Shown piece after piece: positions 21,303 through 32,656 of a DNA stretch of 64,000 nucleotides (positions are counted from its first letter, which is position 1; every line of letters starts with the position of its first letter). The translations under genes were made by a program, and so were the position numbers. Under the pieces are notes generated by a model. It did not search any database. It was not told the origin of the DNA and was given only the letters and a program-made list of their open reading frames with translations. Source of the stretch: Isoetes taiwanensis (taxonomy: Eukaryota; Streptophyta; Lycopodiopsida; Isoetales; Isoetaceae); the NCBI GenBank assembly GCA_021234155.1, contig JAJEKV010000006.1, forward strand, positions 9,637,003 to 9,701,002. The letters are read 5' to 3'.

Positions 21303-24016
21303 CTAGCTCTTTTGTTTTGGCTCCATTAATTCTAAGTGGTATCTTTCTATCTCTTCCATTCGTTTCATTTTCTCCAGTGCTATCCTTGTTAATCCTTCCA
21401 TCTTGCTTGTAGCTAGATCAATATTCGTCTTAAACACGTGGATTTGCTCATGGGCTTCTTGCATCTCCATCTCTTTCTCAGTTATCCTCTGCCTTAAGGC
21501 AGTTGCTTCCAGCTCATGTTTGGAAAGATTGTCTTGCAAGCAACGTACTTCTTCTTGCAGAATTTTTACCTGAGAAAATAAAACTTTGAGCCAATATCAT
21601 CCCTGCAGTTCAAACCTTAATTATTATAACAAAATGGAGTTTAAAAGGCGAATGCCACTCACTTCATTTTTCGCATTTTTCAACTCGTATTCTGATGCTT
21701 CCAAGGTTGTTTTGGCATCTGCCAAGTCTGCTGCCTTTTTCAATAAGCTGTTTGCAAGTTGTCTATTTCCTTCTTCTGACTTATTTAGCTCGTTTCGCAA
21801 TGCGTCAGTTTCCATGCTACAATGATGCATTAGTTGTGACAGCTGTCTGCTTTGCTTGATAAGTGTATGTGTATCTTCAGTCTCTACCAAAGCAGTGAAG
21901 GTTGATTGATCTCTTTTAGACTTCTCAATACCATCAATTTCCTGGCAACAAGTTTTCCATGACATCAATAGACTAGAGTCAAAACTTGCAATTGTTAAAC
22001 AAAATGCACTCAAATAATCACCTTCATTTCTCTATTTCGGAACTTGGCATGGAAGTCTTTAAGCTGCCTGCTTAAACATTTAAGGGCATTGTGGACTGTC
22101 TGCAGATGTTCCCAGGCATACTCATTCTTGTATTCATCTTGAGAGATCAAGTGTCCAACAATCTGCTCATGGTCCTGACATATCTTGGATAAATTTTGAA
22201 AGACACCCCTCAAAAGGGGTTCACCTATTTTAGAATTTTGTTAGTCATATGTACAGACTTACCTACCACCCACAGTTCAGCAACATTTTAGAATGATAAA
22301 ATATACCTGCTGATGCCATATCTATTGATATTCTTTTGCCACCGTTAAGAACAGGTTTTCTGCAATTTACGATATCAGACCAACAGTCTTCAATGCTTGG
22401 TTATACAAATCAAAATTAAAAAAGAAAAGAAAAAATCTTTATCCATACCTTGTTGCAGTAATATGGTGCCATCCCCTTGTTGGGAACTCCATTTCTTCAT
22501 AAGCTATTCCTTCACTAGACTCTATTTCCTATAAATGTCCGGATCCTTTTTAATATAAGCTTGGACATTATATGGTAAAGATTAAGTGTGTTTTAACTAA
22601 ATCAAATTCTTTTCTGAATATTTTGGTTTCCCGATTTAGAAAATATTAGCTATTTGAACAGCCTTAGAAGTTGGCTTACCTCTGGTCCTTTGTGATATTG
22701 ATCATAGTACAATGTCTTCAATTTAAGCAATTCGAGCCTAAGCCTCTGGATTTCCATATCCTTCTCGTCATCTTCTTTGTTTTCTTCAAATACATTTTGT
22801 GTGTCTTGTGCAGAAATGAAACATCTGTCATTATGTATATCACCTTCCTTTGCTTGGAAAAGAGGTGACATATAGATGGTCGAATAACCCAGAACGGTAT
22901 CTACATTGCCAGAATGGACTTCCAATTTTGCTTTAGGCACTTGTGCTATCCTGAAATGTTTTATATTATCTAAATCCTCTTGTATCCTGTTTTTGTCTAT
23001 CTCGAGAACTCCAATTTTTTGTTCCAATTCATCAAGGACATTTTCTCTTGCCTTCCATGTTTGTAAGTGACTATGAACCATAGCATGGAGCTCCTCTTTT
23101 ATAATCTCTTTCCATTGGCTCCAGTCCAAAATTCCATTAACCCGATGAGAAGATAATCCATTAGTACTCTCTGTATCATAGTTTTGCAATTTTGCAGAAT
23201 AATTAGTATTGCTATCATGATCACATAAACCATTACCACCTATCGTGTCCTCTATTTTCTCAATTTCGAAATTTTTGGGTGCTATACTACTATAATGTGA
23301 TGCAGGCTGCTCGCTTTCGTTAACAGATTTTTTTCTCATAGGCTCATTTAGGAAACTATCAGTGTCTTCGTCCAGTTCTAATAAGAATATCTCAAGTTTC
23401 TTCCAGTTTTCTTCAATCTCTTTACTTAAGTGTTCAAGGGTGGGCTTTTCCATTTCCAAAAGCTTCAAAAGCCCAAAGAAGTTCCTGTTATCAAGTTTAT
23501 TGCCAAATATTGTGTGCAGTTTTTTCCTTTCAGCAAGAAGGCTCTGTAACTTCTCCATCACTGCCTATGGAACAGAAACAAAGATCAACAATTCAAGCTT
23601 GATAATAATTGTAATATACCTTGTCCACATGAGTGAAGATCATACCTCAGATTGTAATAGTAATTGCTGATAATTCCTCTCCTTATAACAGGCTGTAGCA
23701 ACCATTTCCATATCTTCCTTGACTTTTGCTACCTGTAATTCATAGTCACTGTGCTTGGAGTTTTGAACTTCCAATAGTTTGGCCAATTCTGTACTAGTTT
23801 TCCCCATTCTCACAGCTGCTTCAGTTGTTGAGTGGAACAAAAGGGTGTCTCCCAAGATACCATGAAATGTATCATGCATGATCTGCACAAAAAGAGTATT
23901 TCTAAGTACACCGAAGTATCTGCATATGAAGTTCATAGTTTATTCAAGCCCACCTTAGCATATGTTTGAAGCTTTTGTCTCTCCATAGTTAGCTTGTACT
24001 GTGCCATGCTTTGCAT
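21303..24016 (-). CDS. long coiled-coil protein, eight exons, apparently intact
   Basis: Exons: 24016-23954, 23882-23646, 23564-22680, 22528-22449, 22359-22307, 22224-22022, 21941-21663 and 21569-21303. All introns are GT/AG and the exon lengths give continuous phases, for 688 residues ending in KQKS and TAG. The ATG has an in-frame stop 24 nt upstream. The protein is mostly heptad-rich: about residues 22-170 and 230-395 are Glu/Lys/Leu-rich with a Ser/Asn-rich gap. A compact conserved-looking block (WHHITATRKPVLNGGKR) covers about 412-435, followed by QNLSKICQDHEQIVGHL. The last 180 residues form another coiled coil. No signal peptide, membrane segment or motor domain is visible. A structural role (cytoskeletal or nuclear-envelope scaffold) is the broad inference. 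I cannot name the family. It is the only gene here without lesions. Confidence 0.8.
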
Positions 24017-26040
24017 TTGTGAAATTCTTGCTTTCTACACTTCTGTATGCAAGCTTGTTACTTTCAATTGTTTACATCTAGTTCACTTGTTTATGTACCT
24101 GCAAGCAAGCTATTGCAATATTATATGGATCCTTGCTTCAGTATCCTAAAATAAAGAAAACAAACTTACAGACAGCAATAAACGAGAAGGCTTGCCATAA
24201 GAGTCGCATTGGGAACATTTAGAATGGTGCATTGCTTCCGATGAAAAGGAATCGTGATTTCAACCTAATTCGAGATTTAATTCACCACCAAATTGGCAGG
24301 ATCCTTGAAAGGAACGTGGGTTCTTTATGCAGAAGTTGCGAGCAAACTCAAAAGACAAGACTATAACTGGAAGAAAATTTTTGGTAAACTCGCAGCAATT
24401 CAACGAAACGGACAGTGGGTGCAGATTGTGAAGATTGATCCAGAATTCGAATTGCATGCAAAGCTGAAAGATGAAGCTTTTTTTATTCCACAAAACATAA
24501 AAAAGAAAAAAAAAAGGGAAAGGGGAGCTTAAAATAGAAGCACCCTTTGGGCAGGTTCTGATTCCGGCAATCTGCAGCAACAGAGGTTCATTTGCATCTG
24601 CCAGGAATAAAATCGACAGGGGCAATGGAAAACGTGAAGCTGATAGATGTCCAATCATACCCGTCCAGCTATTTAGATGGTTGCATGGTCATGCGGATAA
24701 TCCCGTGGTATAGGCACCCATGTTACCATATTCTATCGTAATATATTGCCTTATTATATTAAAATATTAAATGGGATGTTTTCATCTTTGTGGGCTATTG
24801 ATTTGCAGAATATTCCCAGATTATGTCAGATCAACGACCACAAATTTTTGAACAGAAATCGAAATGCAAGCTCCAATGGTGCAAATGAAAATTAAGAGAC
24901 TCAATAGTCTATCACATTTAGCAGATAATTCTCTCTTAATATTTACATCACAATGGTTAGAAACATTAGTAACAAAGCAACCACACAGGGCAAAAGCCGT
25001 GCTCGGCAGTAAGCCAGGCCGGAGGAATCGGACTTCCGGGCTGCAAACGGCCTCACCAGAGCGAACATAACAATATAAATAAAAAACACAGAGCTTTTCC
25101 TTTGCATGTTGCTCTTTCTTTACATATAGACGCTTTCATCTTGCAAAACCAAGGAAGGAAGGAGCCCTCTGCTCCAATAAACCTTTCGCTACAAGAAATT
25201 CCTTCCAATTGCAAACTCCTTTCTTTCACCTGAATCCAAAAACCCTATGAATCAATGAGCTCATGCATGTTGCCTGCAACCTAAGACCATTCTTCTTATT
25301 CCACTTCTAGGAAGGAATCGAACCTCCAGGCACATCTGTATCACAAGCAAGGAATCTAGAAATACCCCAGAACGTCTGCCAAATTTTTGGGACGTCCCCA
25401 GAACGAGGCTATTAGAGAAGCTAAGTTCGACCTCGACAATCTCGATGAAGCTGACCTCACTACCCATGCATTTGATTTTGATCCCATCAGCAGTGTGGAC
25501 CATCTAATCCTATTGCTAGCACTAAGGAGCCTGGTACAACGGAGTAAGACTTGTAAATATGTGTACCTCAAATGTAAAAATAATATTTTTCTATATAAAT
25601 AAATTTATCGAACTCATACATTGATCATGTCTCTAACTGTGTATGGATATGCAAATCTTGCTTGTTATAAAATTAATCTTGTTCTTAGCTGTATTTTCTG
25701 CATTGTCATGTTTCTAATGGCGCCAGATAATAGCACTTCAGATGCACGAATACACATAAGGGCATTATAATAGCTTAAAAGTTGGTCATAAAAAAGACTA
25801 AAAAACAATTTCGTCCCTAATTGGAATCACGAAATTTCTCATTTTAATGAAATTGTTCTTCAATATGGAAATCATTGATTCGGAGCCACTCCATAGACCC
25901 AACAAAATTATCACTGTGTTTGCTATGTTCAGGATCTCGTTTACTATATCCAAGGTCTGCCCTACTATCTACAATTCGAAGGACTATTCCCAGCCTTCTT
26001 ACAATAGGCTTAGCTTAGTTCTTACTTCCTCTTATATACC
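24017..26040. other. upstream region of the coiled-coil gene and spacer
   Basis: The first few hundred bases must hold the promoter and leader of the minus-strand coiled-coil gene. A plus-strand open stretch at about 24280-24532 (GTWVLYAEVASKLKRQDYNW, ending in a Lys run) and another at 25387-25602 have no recognisable domain and lack good start contexts. Nothing else is supported. Confidence 0.35.
26036..26040. repeat. left target-site duplication (ATACC) of the LTR element
   Basis: ATACC directly precedes the 5' LTR and recurs directly after the 3' LTR at 35284-35288. A 5-bp duplication is normal for Ty3/gypsy integrases. Confidence 0.75.
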
Positions 26041-27144
26041 TATGACACACCTAGGGGGTTGACGGACAAGTTAACGTTTGAGTCTTAACCCTAGGGTAGG
26101 AATATTTAGTTATGGAGAATAGCAATGTTTAGGGAATAAGGTAAATACGGTATTCATACTATGGTATTTGATGGAATACGCGATGTGATTAGAATAGCGA
26201 AGCTAAGAATGGGAAGATTTTTACTATTAATTGGAAAAGGGAGGATATTTTCCTAAGCTTTAGGAAAATAACATTATAAAAAGGAAAATATGTCTTTTTG
26301 TGGTCAAAATCTCAGAAGCCTGCCTGCGCCATCAAGCTTTGCTACAGAAGAGAAAAATCAGAACTGGTGGGTAAGGGGAGGTGCCCTTCTTTGGACCAGT
26401 GTCGAACCTTGGACCGGACCGCCAATAATGAATGCCCCAAGTGGCAACATCCAATGTCCATTTGTTTTCAACGTATGGGTCAAAGATGAAAGGCAAAAGA
26501 ACAAACCCTAACCCTAATGGTCCAATCTTGAACGTGAAAATGAACGGTTCTTCACTGCGCTTGGATTGAGATGGCAGCTCAATGGCACGCGCTAGCACCT
26601 ACAAGCCACAGGTGCTGATCAGGACTGATCGCGAGTTGCTGGTTAAGGCGCCTTTTCAGAACTTCACGGCACCATTGTAGTTTCGAATTGAAACCTTTAT
26701 GCTGTTCATAGACCGCACGAATTTACAAGTTCTTGGCAGTTGATTATGGCGCCAATGGCTTGAATCAAAGGTTCCGGCGCCAGATCTTGAAGAAATCATA
26801 TAACACAAGACATACGTCCATGATTGCTTTGATTTTCACCCTTTGATTAAGGGTTTGATCCACTTCCAAGCAAGAATAGCCATTTAACAGAGGGTTGATC
26901 TGAGCCTTAAGATGTGGTGGATCAAGCAAGGACGCAATATGCATCCTTGGATTGTTAGGTAAACAAAATTCTTAGCATTTCCAGTTGAAGAGATTGTTTC
27001 TAATGCTTGCACCTTTATGCAGGTATAAAGAGAAGCTTCAAAAACGTGATGAGCATTGTTTTGGGTATGCCCTGCCTTCTAATTTCTTTCTCTATTTTCT
27101 TTCTTTGGTTTTGAGAGAGGGGTCGGGAAATCCTGCTTGCTGCC

Positions 27145-29052
27145 ATGCAATTGAGAGGTGGGAGGGTTGTGAAAGATGTTCCTACAGCCAAGGCCTCTAA
27201 ACCAAAAGCTAAAAGGTTGATTCAGGAGCAGCTGCCTTCTGCAAATCTGGGATCAAAGAGAGTTAGAATTATGGAAAGAGGAAAATGGACTCAACAGCAG
27301 ATGGATGAGGCTGTTGATGCAGTTGAAGATGGTCTTATGTCCTTAAGAAAAGCTGCTTTGCATTTTGGAATCCCTAAGACTACCCTTAGAAATTGGGTGA
27401 ATGGTTTAACTGAAGAAAAATTTGGGGCAGTCCCTAGGTGTTTGACAAAAAAAGAGGAGAGTGATATTGTTGAATGGTGCATGGAAATGTGTGATCAGGG
27501 ACATGGTGTTACATTAGATCTGCTTCGAGAGAGAGTAGCTGGAATGGCAATTCATAGGAAGACAATGTTCAAGGATGGTTTGCCAGGCAAGGGATGGTGG
27601 AGGGGATTCAAAGCTAGGCATCCAGAACTTAGTCTTAGATCTCCACAATGTGTTGAGATTCAAAGGGTTAAAGCCATCAATTCTGCAAATCTTGTTGCTT
27701 TTTATTCTACCCTTGAGAAGTTGTTATCGGAGTTCCATTTTCCTGCCCCAAAGATTTGGAATTGTGATGAGACTGGTCTGCAGGCAGGCAGTAGATCAAG
27801 TATGAGGATTTTAGGGAGAAAGGGAGCAAGAAATGTTTGTCAAACTATTCCAAAGAATAGGGAATGGCTTACTGTTCTAACTTGTGTGTCGGCAGCTGGT
27901 CATGTCATTCCTGGATTGTATGTGTTTAAGGGGGAGAGGATAAGGGACAGGAACTTAATGTTGGGTTGTGAACCAGGAGCGGCCATGGCTTTCCAAAAGA
28001 AAGCTTGGATGACAAATGAGCTGTTCAATGCATGGCTTTCTCATTTTCAAAAGAATGTCCCTGGTGGTATGTCTCCTGATTCCCCTCACCTTCTCATTTG
28101 TGATGGTCATGGTTCCCATGTCACTTTGCAGGCCATTCAACATGCTAAATCTATTGGTCTTCATATTCTTTGTTTGCCTGCTCATACTTCTCATAAACTT
28201 CAGCCTTTGGATGTGTCTTGCTTCTCTCCTTTTAAAGCTAGGTTTAAAAGGCACCGATCTTACTACATGAGAGGAAGGAAAAATTCAGAGCCTAGTAAAG
28301 AGGATATGGCTACACTTGTGTCCAAGTCTTTGGTAGAAGCCTTGACTCCCACTAACATTGCAGCTGGATTTAAAAAGACGGGAATATGGCCATTCAATTC
28401 TGCTGCTGTGATGGCAGACCCCTTTGCTGATCAAATGGAGGTTGTCCAAGATAGTGAGGATGAGGGAGAAGATGGTCCAAACAATGTTGCATTTGAAATG
28501 GAAGTCGTGGCTGCTGAAGTACTAGCTGCTGGCCTGCCTGCACCACTTGTTAATCCACCAATTGATAATGAGATGCCTCTTCCTTATGCTAATGGGATTC
28601 CACGTTGTTTGCCTCCACCTTTAGTTGCACAAAGATCTAAGCTGCCAATTAGTAGAAGATCCAAACTTCCTGAGGTGCTAGCAGGGAAATTGTTTGTCAC
28701 AAGTGATGAGATGATTGCTGCAAGAGTAGAGGCAGATCTGAAACAAAAGGAAGCAGCAAGGATTAGGAAGGAGCAACTTGAGGAAAAGAAGAAGTTACAA
28801 TTGGAAAGGAAGAAGGCTAAAGAAGATGATACGAAGAGAAGGTTGCAAATCAGATTAGAGAAGGAACTACAGAAAATAAGTGAGGCAATATATGAGCAGC
28901 AAAGCGTAAGATTTAGAGCCAAGTATTTTGATGAGAATGGAAAATGTAAGTACAATGGCGTTCAACTATTTGGAAACATTACACCAATGGATGAGAAAGT
29001 GAAGGAGGCAAGATCTTTAGCCAAGGAGAAGCTTAGAAAATTAAGAGCTTAA
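27145..29052 (+). CDS. pogo-like transposase (psq-type HTH plus DDE domain)
   Basis: The uninterrupted 635-residue protein has, in order: a basic N-terminal tail; a pipsqueak/CENP-B-type helix-turn-helix at about 47-86 (GKWTQQQMDEAVDAV ... AALHFGIPKTTLRNWVNG); a second DNA-binding segment at about 100-165 with WWRGFKARHPELSLR; and a DDE_1 catalytic core with Asp208 in WNCDETGL, Asp320 in LLICDGHGSH and Asp356 in HKLQPLDVSCF, giving a D-D-35-D arrangement. Next come GIWPFN, typical of this family, an acidic stretch and a Lys/Glu-rich coiled coil at about 560-620. The first ATG is used here; Met43 (27271), just before the HTH, is an equally good start. The enzyme would bind the inverted ends and cut and paste the element at TA. 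All three catalytic residues are present. Confidence 0.93.
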   Translation: MQLRGGRVVKDVPTAKASKPKAKRLIQEQLPSANLGSKRVRIMERGKWTQQQMDEAVDAVEDGLMSLRKAALHFGIPKTTLRNWVNGLTEEKFGAVPRCLTKKEESDIVEWCMEMCDQGHGVTLDLLRERVAGMAIHRKTMFKDGLPGKGWWRGFKARHPELSLRSPQCVEIQRVKAINSANLVAFYSTLEKLLSEFHFPAPKIWNCDETGLQAGSRSSMRILGRKGARNVCQTIPKNREWLTVLTCVSAAGHVIPGLYVFKGERIRDRNLMLGCEPGAAMAFQKKAWMTNELFNAWLSHFQKNVPGGMSPDSPHLLICDGHGSHVTLQAIQHAKSIGLHILCLPAHTSHKLQPLDVSCFSPFKARFKRHRSYYMRGRKNSEPSKEDMATLVSKSLVEALTPTNIAAGFKKTGIWPFNSAAVMADPFADQMEVVQDSEDEGEDGPNNVAFEMEVVAAEVLAAGLPAPLVNPPIDNEMPLPYANGIPRCLPPPLVAQRSKLPISRRSKLPEVLAGKLFVTSDEMIAARVEADLKQKEAARIRKEQLEEKKKLQLERKKAKEDDTKRRLQIRLEKELQKISEAIYEQQSVRFRAKYFDENGKCKYNGVQLFGNITPMDEKVKEARSLAKEKLRKLRA

Positions 29053-29067
29053 ATTGGCTAGAACTGA

Positions 29068-29658
29068 ATCGGCTTTCAAGCAATCCATACACCAATTGCG
29101 CAACGCTTTTGTTGTTCCTATACCCTGCTGGATGAACAGATTATTGCTGAAAATGCCTTTGAAGATGATGTGATTTTTGAAGAAGCAGCACGAGTGGATG
29201 AGGCATTTGGATCTGATAATGGAATTGAGGGCAATGATAAAATGTGGGAGGATAGCCAAGTCCAAGATGATGATGAAGAACCATATATAGGATGCAGTTT
29301 AGAAGAGACTCATATTTGCTCTTTTGATGTAATGAATAGGAAGTTCATGGCAGTACAAGATTTGGAAAAGGAAAATATAGATCCGTGGCGGGCATTGACA
29401 GAGGCTGATGCATTTCATGGAAGGCATCATATTGGTCAACATGATATTATGCATCATGAATATAGGCCAGCTAGTTGGAGACTAAGTGATAGCCAAGAGA
29501 CATACGAGGAAGGAATCAGCCCTACACCACCTATCAAGAAGACGCTAGCATTATGTGATGTCTATATAGGAAGGAGGCTGACATGGCTCTTAGGGCGGAG
29601 GCTGACATGGTTCTTAGGGCCCTTGGTGTATAATGTGGAACATCATTTCTGTTTGTAA
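29068..29658 (+). CDS. second open frame of the pogo-like element, function unknown
   Basis: A frame open from about 29068 to the stop at 29656 has no ATG near its left edge. It reads DEQIIAENAFEDDVIFEEA, then an acidic region and a His-rich stretch (ADAFHGRHHIGQHDIMHHEYRP). It may be a downstream exon of the transposase transcript or a separate accessory protein. The transposase stop is only about 15 bp upstream of the open stretch. Near its end, a 21-bp unit (aggcggaggctgacatgg-like) is repeated. I recognise no domain. Confidence 0.4.
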   Translation: MGFQAIHTPIAQRFCCSYTLLDEQIIAENAFEDDVIFEEAARVDEAFGSDNGIEGNDKMWEDSQVQDDDEEPYIGCSLEETHICSFDVMNRKFMAVQDLEKENIDPWRALTEADAFHGRHHIGQHDIMHHEYRPASWRLSDSQETYEEGISPTPPIKKTLALCDVYIGRRLTWLLGRRLTWFLGPLVYNVEHHFCL

Positions 29659-31129
29659 TTTTGTTTCTTAAATGCAAGTATTTCAGTTTTTTTTTTCTGG
29701 TTTAGGTGATTTCTTCATGTCAATTCAAGTGTATGGCAGCAAGTTGTATGATTGTACTATTTTTATTGGGATCTTAGAATGAGGACATTGTTTCCCTCAA
29801 TCTAAGATTCGAAATTCTAAATGTTTGACTCGAGTTGTTGTAGCAATGCTGATTACTAGCCTTTAGTATGATCAGTAGCAGCATGGGTTGAGTTGGGAAT
29901 AAGGTAAGGATTTGGCAAGTTATGTCATATTTAGAAAATGGAAAGCATTACAGTGAAGTCTGATTTTTTGTAGATTTAAGAATCTATTTCAAGAAGCAAC
30001 GCAGGTCAATGTCATCACATTACTTAGGTAAGTCTAAACTCTTTTTATTATAATGTTTTTTGGGGATGTTGGGTTGATGGCACATTTGTAATGCTGCCAT
30101 CAACCTAAGATCCCTGTTTTTAATGCTTTGATTTGGGTGTTGCAGCAGGGATGATTTGGAAATAGCCTATATGTTAGGCTATGAAGGATCAAACCCTTCC
30201 ATCCCTTAAAGTTTTGGTTTTTGTTGCTAATTCGCTCATTTGTTGGATGCTATTAGGTCTGTTGCAGGTCAAGCGGTGTGCAGCATGTGTTCATGAGGAT
30301 CAGAAGAAAAGCCATTAACATCCTTGAGTGGTCCATTAAGTAAATGGTATGTGTTCCATGAAGGTTTAATAGTGGTCCATGCTGGTCTGTTTCTGTTCTT
30401 TAAGGTGTAGTTATGGTTCCATGAAAGGGTGGTCCATCAGGGTGTTTGTTGGTCAATTAAGGTAAAAAAGTAGGTCTTTTTGTGCTTGATTTTCTCAATT
30501 TTTACAAGTAGATATATTCAAGATATCTACATCATTTTGCAGGTCATAACCTGAGGAACAAAACAAGTTTAAGATCATCTGATTTGGAGCACAACAGCTC
30601 AAGATATTGAGATTGAGGCCTTAAATGGTCCAAAGACCAGCACCTCCCCTTAACTGGAGCCGAACACTATGAAATCAGTGAAGGCTTGAGGCTGCAGATG
30701 CTAGATTGCTGTGTTGTTGCTGTTGAACCTATAGATAATACCCTGTTATTCATGCCTGCGATGGATTGTTGTTTATGCAGCCAGCGGTCTCTTACAAGCT
30801 CAAACTCCTGTTATATGCCTTTGAAGACGTTTCTTATCCATTCTTAACTTGTCTTAGTTTGTTTTCTTCTTCTTCCAGGAAGCTCATGAAGCTGCTATGG
30901 CAGACACAAACCCTTGTTTTCAGATCGAATGGGTCCTGAATCTCGCTCCTGAATGTCATGCAAAGAGTTATGCCTTAAAATCGACTAGAATCTTGTCCAT
31001 TCCGGCCTGTTCCGCTCCTTCACTGTTAGTTCTGATCGTATTTACTGAATCCGTCCTATTCTGCACAGTTTAAAGTTTCTGATATACATTTTAAAGTTCT
31101 TAGTAAATATTTCGCCATTTAATATAAAA

Positions 31130-31200
31130 CTAATTGTTAGAATAATAGGTTAAAGTTGTAACCCGTTGCCTCAGAGACTCAGGTTCGAATTCGGCTGAAA
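31130..31200 (+). other. tRNA-like block with pol III B-box in the LTR
   Basis: GGTTCGAATTC at 31182-31192 is a perfect B-box (T-arm) sequence. It is preceded at tRNA-like spacing by a degraded A-box region. The other LTR keeps the A-box side better (GGTAGAACAGTTGGTTAAGG at 34567-34586) with B-box GGTTTGAATTC at 34613-34623. It is most simply an old tRNA-derived SINE or tRNA relic trapped in the LTR before the two LTRs separated. Confidence 0.5.
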
Positions 31201-31877
31201 CCCAACTTTTGTCTAACCTTCTCTTTTTAACCTTATGACGTTATATTGTTCCTTACACTGATCCTTACACTGATAGCGAGTTATTCTGCATAGGGTTCTT
31301 GCTTGTAAATAATGATTGTCGAAACGTTTTCTTTATTATGTTTTATTGTCTAATATGATTCCAGTGGAATGATAATAAGATATGGTTAAATTGCTTGAAT
31401 GAACCCGTCCCTTCGTCGATGCCGGAGGGCTGGAGCGGTTGAGCATCGTGCATACCAGGTGATTGGTATGTGAACGTACATCCATGTCGCGAACGGTGTA
31501 CGTGAGAGCCTGGGCGAGGGACTGATCATCCCTGGATAACATTAATAACTGATGATGCTGTGTTGCAATGTTGTGTTTTTTTTTCCAATTTATCTAGACC
31601 CAGGTAACGGTTGCCCACTTAGTCCTTTTCCTGGACTAACCCCCACCACTTCTTTCTCATTTCTTACAGATTAATCTGGTAGCTACGTGTCTGTCAAGCG
31701 AGGGGAGCACGAGTGATAGTAGAGATGCTGTCTTGCGTAGATTCCTACGTAGTTTCAATTGTAACCTGGAGTTTATGGATTTTATTAATGAAAGATATTT
31801 ATTATTCGAGTTCCATTACTCTCTCTTGTTTGTTCTCAAGTGCTTAACGCTCTAGGAGCCTAGGCTTCCGGTTATTA

Positions 31878-32198
31878 GGGTAAAAGCATGTTAGGGTGTA
31901 CCACTTTTGGAACCTGCAAAAGTACATACACTAGGTACTTCAGAACTGGGTACTTTCTCATTTTTCTTTTCATTAAAACTAATACAAAAATCCAAAATAA
32001 AAGTCAAGGACATGGTAATATTCAAAGTTAAGATAAAGATAATGCTACGGAGACCAATATATATATAAAAAGTTCTAAGACATACCTTATATTGAGATAT
32101 TATACAGGTACCCAGTACCCAGTCCTGGCTACCTTTTTAGGTACCTTTTTAGTCACTAAATAATACTTTTTAAGGGACACCCTAACATGCTTTTACCC
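31878..32198. mobile_element. MITE (321 bp)
   Basis: The ends are inverted repeats of about 22 bp: GGGTAAAAGCATGTTAGGGT at the left and its complement at the right, ending CATGCTTTTACCC. The 4-bp direct repeat ATTA flanks it (31874-31877 and 32199-32202). It is AT-rich and non-coding, with internal repeats of the word ggtacttt/aggtacctttt. The superfamily is not certain from a 4-bp duplication. It lies in the leader just behind the 5' LTR. Confidence 0.85.
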
Positions 32199-32656
32199 AT
32201 TAACCATTAATTGGTTATTGGGCTAGAGTCAATGAGAGTCATTAACATTTGGGTTATGGGAGCCAAAAAGAAAAACTTCTTGAGAAAGTTATCTAGTCGA
32301 GATATCAAGCATGGTCAGAGGGGGCAAGGGAGAGCTTAGAATTTAGTTACACGTCCCAAACCTAGTACCTGAACCTCAGTTTGCAAAGATTAAAAAAAGT
32401 TCAAGTTAATCTATCGTAGCGGTAAGGTTAGTCAACTCCGAAGACAAGCTCGAGAAGCATTCTATGGATTACCTGAATAGCCTGATATTATTAGAATATC
32501 GACGTGCGGACCTGAAAATGAATACATTTTTCTTGGATATGTTCGTATTTGACCTATATTCTTGGTTATTGGCTTGGAATTTAATAGATTGTTAAGGGTG
32601 GACATTGGTAAGCTTTAGAACTCTAACAAACTTGTTAAAGTTGATTATAGATTGTC

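Larger units (their letters stand above)
26374..30650 (+). mobile_element. pogo-like (Tc1/mariner superfamily) DNA transposon, complete
   Basis: The inverted ends begin AGGGGAGGTGC on both sides and agree over about 27 bp with few mismatches (26374-26400 against 30624-30650). The element is flanked by TA (26372-26373 and 30651-30652), the target duplication of the Tc1/mariner superfamily. The other LTR of the host retrotransposon shows the unoccupied site ggtaactgg with one TA (34074-34075). The element is 4277 bp and carries an uninterrupted transposase gene plus a second reading frame, so it may be autonomous. The 5' 770 bp and the last 990 bp show no reading frame of note. Confidence 0.92.
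26041..31858 (+). repeat. 5' LTR (interrupted by the pogo-like element)
   Basis: 26041-26373 matches 33743-34075 and 30653-31858 matches 34076-35276 with scattered substitutions. Without the insertion the LTR is about 1.54 kb. It contains the tRNA-like block described at 31130-31200. Confidence 0.9.

Noticed and set aside
21303-24016. Assignment of the coiled-coil gene to kinesins, WPP-domain-associated proteins or IDN2-like proteins
   Set aside because: No motor, WPP or XH/XS domain can be seen; coiled-coil similarity alone is not evidence.
28584-28955. 123-codon minus-strand frame inside the transposase gene
   Set aside because: Shadow of the strongly supported plus-strand transposase.
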